DNA of 8,955 nt from Candidatus Methanoperedens sp. (lineage in GTDB: Archaea; Halobacteriota; Methanosarcinia; Methanosarcinales; Methanoperedenaceae), in contig JAHFCV010000098.1 of the NCBI GenBank assembly GCA_023249275.1, forward strand, positions 1 to 8,955, read 5' to 3'. A model generated the notes under the pieces. It was given only the letters and a program-made list of their open reading frames with translations. It made no database searches and was not told the DNA's origin. Position numbers and translations under genes: made by a program. Each line of letters starts with the position of its first letter. Position 1 is the first letter of the stretch. Positions 6,697-8,955 of this stretch are shown in pieces.

Positions 6697-6733
6697 TATA
6701 TTTATATTAGTTAGTGATTAAATAATAGTTTCC
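6697..6733. promoter_or_regulatory. Divergent, apparently leaderless archaeal promoter pair
   Basis: Only 37 bases separate the ATG of the fused permease (minus, 6696) from that of the ATPase (plus, 6734). TTTATATT at 6701-6708 is a TATA candidate for the ATPase, centred about 29 bases before its start. On the other strand TTATTTAA (6725-6718) is a TATA candidate centred about 25 bases before the permease start. Each box would place transcription at or next to the start codon, and neither gene has a Shine-Dalgarno. The promoters interleave, so factors bound to one should hinder the other. Confidence 0.55.
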
Positions 6734-7612
6734 ATGGAAATTGTGGTAAAAGGATTGAGAAAAGAATACAATGGCTTTACTGCGGTCGATAATCTTGATT
6801 TTGAGATAGAAAAAGGCGAGATTTTCGGCATTGTGGGACCAAACGGCGCAGGCAAGACCACCACATTGAAGATGTTGAGCGGTTTGATAACCCCCACGCA
6901 AGGCAGCATCAAAATCCAGGGAATGGATATAAAAAAAGATACGCAGAAGATAAAGCAGAAACTCGGTTTTTTGCCTGAGGAAAGCCCTCTTTACGAAGGA
7001 ATGACAGCAGATAATTATCTCAGTTTTTTCGCGGAAATATACGGCATAGAACGGATAGCTGCGAAAAGAAGGATAACAGATATCCTCATGGCGTTAAAGC
7101 TTGAAGCATCCGATAAAAAGATAGGCGAGATGTCAAAAGGTATGCAGCGCAAAGTCGCTATCGCGCGGGCGTTGATAAACGACCCTGAATACCTGATTTT
7201 TGACGAAATGACTTCAGGTCTTGACCCGACCACATCCAGGTATCTTGCAGATTTTGTATCAGGACTTAAAAAGCAGGGAAAGACCGTCGTTTTCAGCGCG
7301 CACAACCTCTACCAGGTCGAAAGCCTGTGCGACCGCGTGCTGATAATGAACGGGGGCAAGGAATTAGCAATCGGCACCATGCATGAGATTAAGAAAATGT
7401 GCGGGGGAATTGAATATACAATCGAGTTTGGGATTGAAGAAACATTTGATTTTGAGGCTGTTAAGAATAGCGGTAATTTCATAGCGCGAACGAATAATCT
7501 TGAGGAGTTTAACAGGATTACGGGCTGGGTGGCGAAGCATAACGGAAAGATAATTGATATAAGGACTGTTGAGACCTCGCTTGAGGAGATATTCCTGAAG
7601 TTGATGGGTTAA
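6734..7612 (+). CDS. ABC-2 (NatA-like) transporter ATP-binding protein
   Basis: The protein has 292 residues. All nucleotide-binding motifs are present: Walker A GPNGAGKTT (35-43), the LPEE Q-loop region typical of this subfamily (80-83, with Glu replacing the usual Gln), a signature MSKGMQRK (133-140, a variant of LSGGQ), Walker B YLIFDE with catalytic Glu158, the D-loop SGLD (161-164) and the switch His190. About 70 residues follow the core, ending in VETSLEEIFLKLMG, a common tail of NatA/CcmA-type ATPases. It would drive the two ABC-2 permeases encoded divergently on the minus strand. The family exports ions, drugs, peptides or glycolipids, and the substrate here is unknown. The gene is complete and its stop is 7 bases from the stop of the convergent lipoprotein gene. 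Confidence 0.95.
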   Translation: MEIVVKGLRKEYNGFTAVDNLDFEIEKGEIFGIVGPNGAGKTTTLKMLSGLITPTQGSIKIQGMDIKKDTQKIKQKLGFLPEESPLYEGMTADNYLSFFAEIYGIERIAAKRRITDILMALKLEASDKKIGEMSKGMQRKVAIARALINDPEYLIFDEMTSGLDPTTSRYLADFVSGLKKQGKTVVFSAHNLYQVESLCDRVLIMNGGKELAIGTMHEIKKMCGGIEYTIEFGIEETFDFEAVKNSGNFIARTNNLEEFNRITGWVAKHNGKIIDIRTVETSLEEIFLKLMG

Positions 7613-7627
7613 CAAAAAATTATTTTC
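7613..7627. terminator. Shared T-rich termination zone between convergent genes
   Basis: The 7 bases between the two stop codons are CAAAAAA (7613-7619), which read TTTTTTG on the minus strand. The plus strand just beyond has TTATTTTC. Short U-runs end transcription in archaea, so each gene may stop inside or just past the end of the other. Confidence 0.4.
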
Positions 7628-8312
7628 TAACATCCTTTTCCATAAGACTGCGTTTTTTCTTCAATGCATTCAGGCTGAGGTAATAATATCCCATAACCAT
7701 AGCAGCAAATATGAAAAGCGTGAAAAAGAAATAAAACAATAGGGTTGGGGCATCTTTATGGATGTATTTCACCCGGATTGATTTGTGTGCCGGGTACGGT
7801 TTTTCCCAGACAAGCACTTCCCTTCCCGACGCGTCAATAGTAATGTTATCAGGCTTTGGTTGTGAGACGCCTAAAAAAGCGGAACCCGCAGTGTAATTTA
7901 CAGGTAAAACCACGCGAATGCTTCCGTTTTTTGTGAGTGGATAATTGAAATCCTGGCTGCCGGATTCGGTAAACGCCACAAAACCTGTGAAAGGCGAGTT
8001 GAATTCAAAGCGTGCAAAAACTTTCCCGAAAATGACCTCTTTTGAAACATTGAAACTTACGTTTTTGCCCGAGTAATCCACAGCAACAGGGTTCCTGAAA
8101 TTAGCTTCAGTATTGTCCTGGAGAATAAATGCAACCGATGTTGTATTTACCACGTTATCAACTACCTGTACTGACGAAAAATTCAAATAAAAAATGGTGG
8201 TATTTTCAAGTCCGGGGAGTTCATATTCCGAGGGATTTCCAGTCTGTATTTCCGGGGCAATACATCCTGCCGCGAGAAATGAAAGCAAAATCAGGATTAA
8301 ATAAGACTTCAT
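7620..8312 (-). CDS. Lipoprotein-like, heavily sequon-bearing protein with a C-terminal membrane anchor
   Basis: The protein has 230 residues. It begins with a short signal MKSYLILILLSFLAAGC whose Cys17 sits in a lipobox. The middle part (about 18-186) is beta-rich and predicted outside the cell. It contains eight N-x-S/T sites (Asn37, 44, 56, 84, 88, 129, 139, 156). A single membrane helix (190-214) is followed by a basic tail (LKKKRSLMEKDVRK), which fits anchoring with the C-terminus in the cytoplasm. It resembles small archaeal proteins of the DUF5803 kind, but I make that comparison from memory with low confidence. The function is unknown. It lies 18 bases after the aconitase gene, with GGTG as a possible ribosome site, so the two are probably co-transcribed without an obvious functional link. 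Confidence 0.75.
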   Translation of the reverse strand: MKSYLILILLSFLAAGCIAPEIQTGNPSEYELPGLENTTIFYLNFSSVQVVDNVVNTTSVAFILQDNTEANFRNPVAVDYSGKNVSFNVSKEVIFGKVFARFEFNSPFTGFVAFTESGSQDFNYPLTKNGSIRVVLPVNYTAGSAFLGVSQPKPDNITIDASGREVLVWEKPYPAHKSIRVKYIHKDAPTLLFYFFFTLFIFAAMVMGYYYLSLNALKKKRSLMEKDVRK

Positions 8313-8330
8313 TACTGCACCAGCATTACA

Positions 8331-8955
8331 TCATTCCACCAGTTCAAAATACTCCTCTACACTCGGAATCTTCCCAAGCATTGCAACGACTGCCGCAAGC
8401 TCGGCAGAGCCAAGATACACCTTTGCATTCTTACCCATGCGGTTATTAAAGTTGCGCGTGGAAGTTGAGAACACGACTGTATTATCAGCCACTCTTGCCT
8501 GGTTTCCCATGCACAGGCTGCATCCTGGGATTTCCATCCTCGCGCCAAGTTCTTTAAATATTGAATAATCGCCGGTATCTTTCATGCTTTTTTCAACCAG
8601 TCTGGTTGGCGGCGCAACCCATAGTTTCGAAGCTATACGGTTTGCATTTTTCAGTATCCCTCCAGCCCTCTTAAGCTGTTCGTGACCTATCATGCATGAA
8701 CCTATGAACACCTCATCGATTTTTTCTCCCGAAACCCCGGATAGCGGTTTTATGTAATCCGGGTCGTTGGGACAAGCAAGCAGGGGTTCGTTTATCCCTG
8801 ACAGGTCGATTTCCAAAACATCGGCATATTCCGCACCTGCATCTGCTTTTAGTAAAGAAGGATTAGCCAGCCATTCTTCCATAGCCTTGATGCGATTTTT
8901 CAAGGCGGAAGATGCGTACCCTTCATCCAGCAATGATTTTAAGATGGAAATGGTT
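8331..8955 (-). CDS. acnB: Aconitate hydratase B (AcnB type), 3' part only
   Basis: The reading frame is open from the right edge (first full codon 8954-8952, Thr) to TGA at 8331, about 207 residues. The sequence matches the C-terminal domain of bacterial AcnB: ALKNRIKAMEEWLANPSLL, EPLLACPNDPDYIKPLSGV, EKIDEVFIGSC, KLWVAPPTR, GARMEIPGCSLCMGNQARVAD, and FSTSTRNFNNRMG. The three [4Fe-4S] ligand cysteines are the GSC cysteine (8696-8694) and both in CSLC (8522-8520, 8513-8511). The enzyme isomerises citrate to isocitrate and may also act on 2-methylisocitrate. The chain stops soon after VEEYFELVE, so it lacks the extra tail of E. coli AcnB. After the first ligand cysteine the sequence is MIGHEQLKRAG rather than the MTNIGHFRAAG I recall from AcnB. 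Confidence 0.93.
   Translation of the reverse strand, partial: TISILKSLLDEGYASSALKNRIKAMEEWLANPSLLKADAGAEYADVLEIDLSGINEPLLACPNDPDYIKPLSGVSGEKIDEVFIGSCMIGHEQLKRAGGILKNANRIASKLWVAPPTRLVEKSMKDTGDYSIFKELGARMEIPGCSLCMGNQARVADNTVVFSTSTRNFNNRMGKNAKVYLGSAELAAVVAMLGKIPSVEEYFELVE

Noticed and set aside
8129..8449. 106-codon plus-strand frame across the lipoprotein/aconitase junction
   Set aside because: It crosses two well-supported minus-strand genes and has no protein-family character.
1..8955. tRNA, rRNA, insertion sequence or CRISPR array
   Set aside because: No tRNA-like arms, rRNA-like conserved blocks, transposase motifs or regularly spaced direct repeats were seen on either strand by eye.

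Overview
The window reads as archaeal, most likely a methanogen- or ANME-type euryarchaeon such as a Methanosarcinales or Methanoperedens relative (genus-level guess, low confidence). The reasons are a KaiC/RAD55-like protein carrying a V4R domain, secreted proteins rich in N-glycosylation sequons, TATA-type promoters placed 20-30 bases before start codons that mostly lack a Shine-Dalgarno site, and an archaeal-style RelE toxin-antitoxin pair. No gene here proves the genus.

Layout. At the left edge (1-382, minus) is a secreted beta-rich repeat protein that runs off the window. Next on the minus strand is a small block: an antitoxin and RelE-like toxin (1742-1286), followed after 15 bases by an eight-helix membrane protein (1270-452) that resembles the input half of a sensor kinase with no output domain. 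The centre is a minus-strand gene set reading right to left: an ABC-2 permease fused to a PrsW-type intramembrane protease (6696-4945), a second ABC-2 permease (4940-3903), a KaiC/RAD55-like protein with an inserted V4R domain and a ruined P-loop (3860-2679), and a CPBP (CAAX/Abi) intramembrane protease (2682-1939). The matching ABC ATPase (6734-7612) is transcribed divergently from a 37-base intergenic region. At the right, converging on the ATPase gene, are a lipoprotein-like membrane-anchored protein (8312-7620) and, just upstream of it, the 3' part of an AcnB-type aconitase (8955-8331).

How the genes may work together. The ATPase and the two permeases have the parts of a heteromeric ABC-2 exporter (NatAB-like). 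Two different intramembrane proteases, one covalently fused to a permease and one at the end of the gene row, suggest that export is coupled to cleavage of a membrane or peptide substrate. The V4R/KaiC-like protein, which has its own apparent promoter and probably cannot use ATP normally, could be the ligand- or metal-sensing partner. This linkage is inferred from gene order and domain content. The aconitase is ordinary central metabolism, and the glycosylated lipoprotein and the edge protein are probably cell-surface proteins of unknown role.
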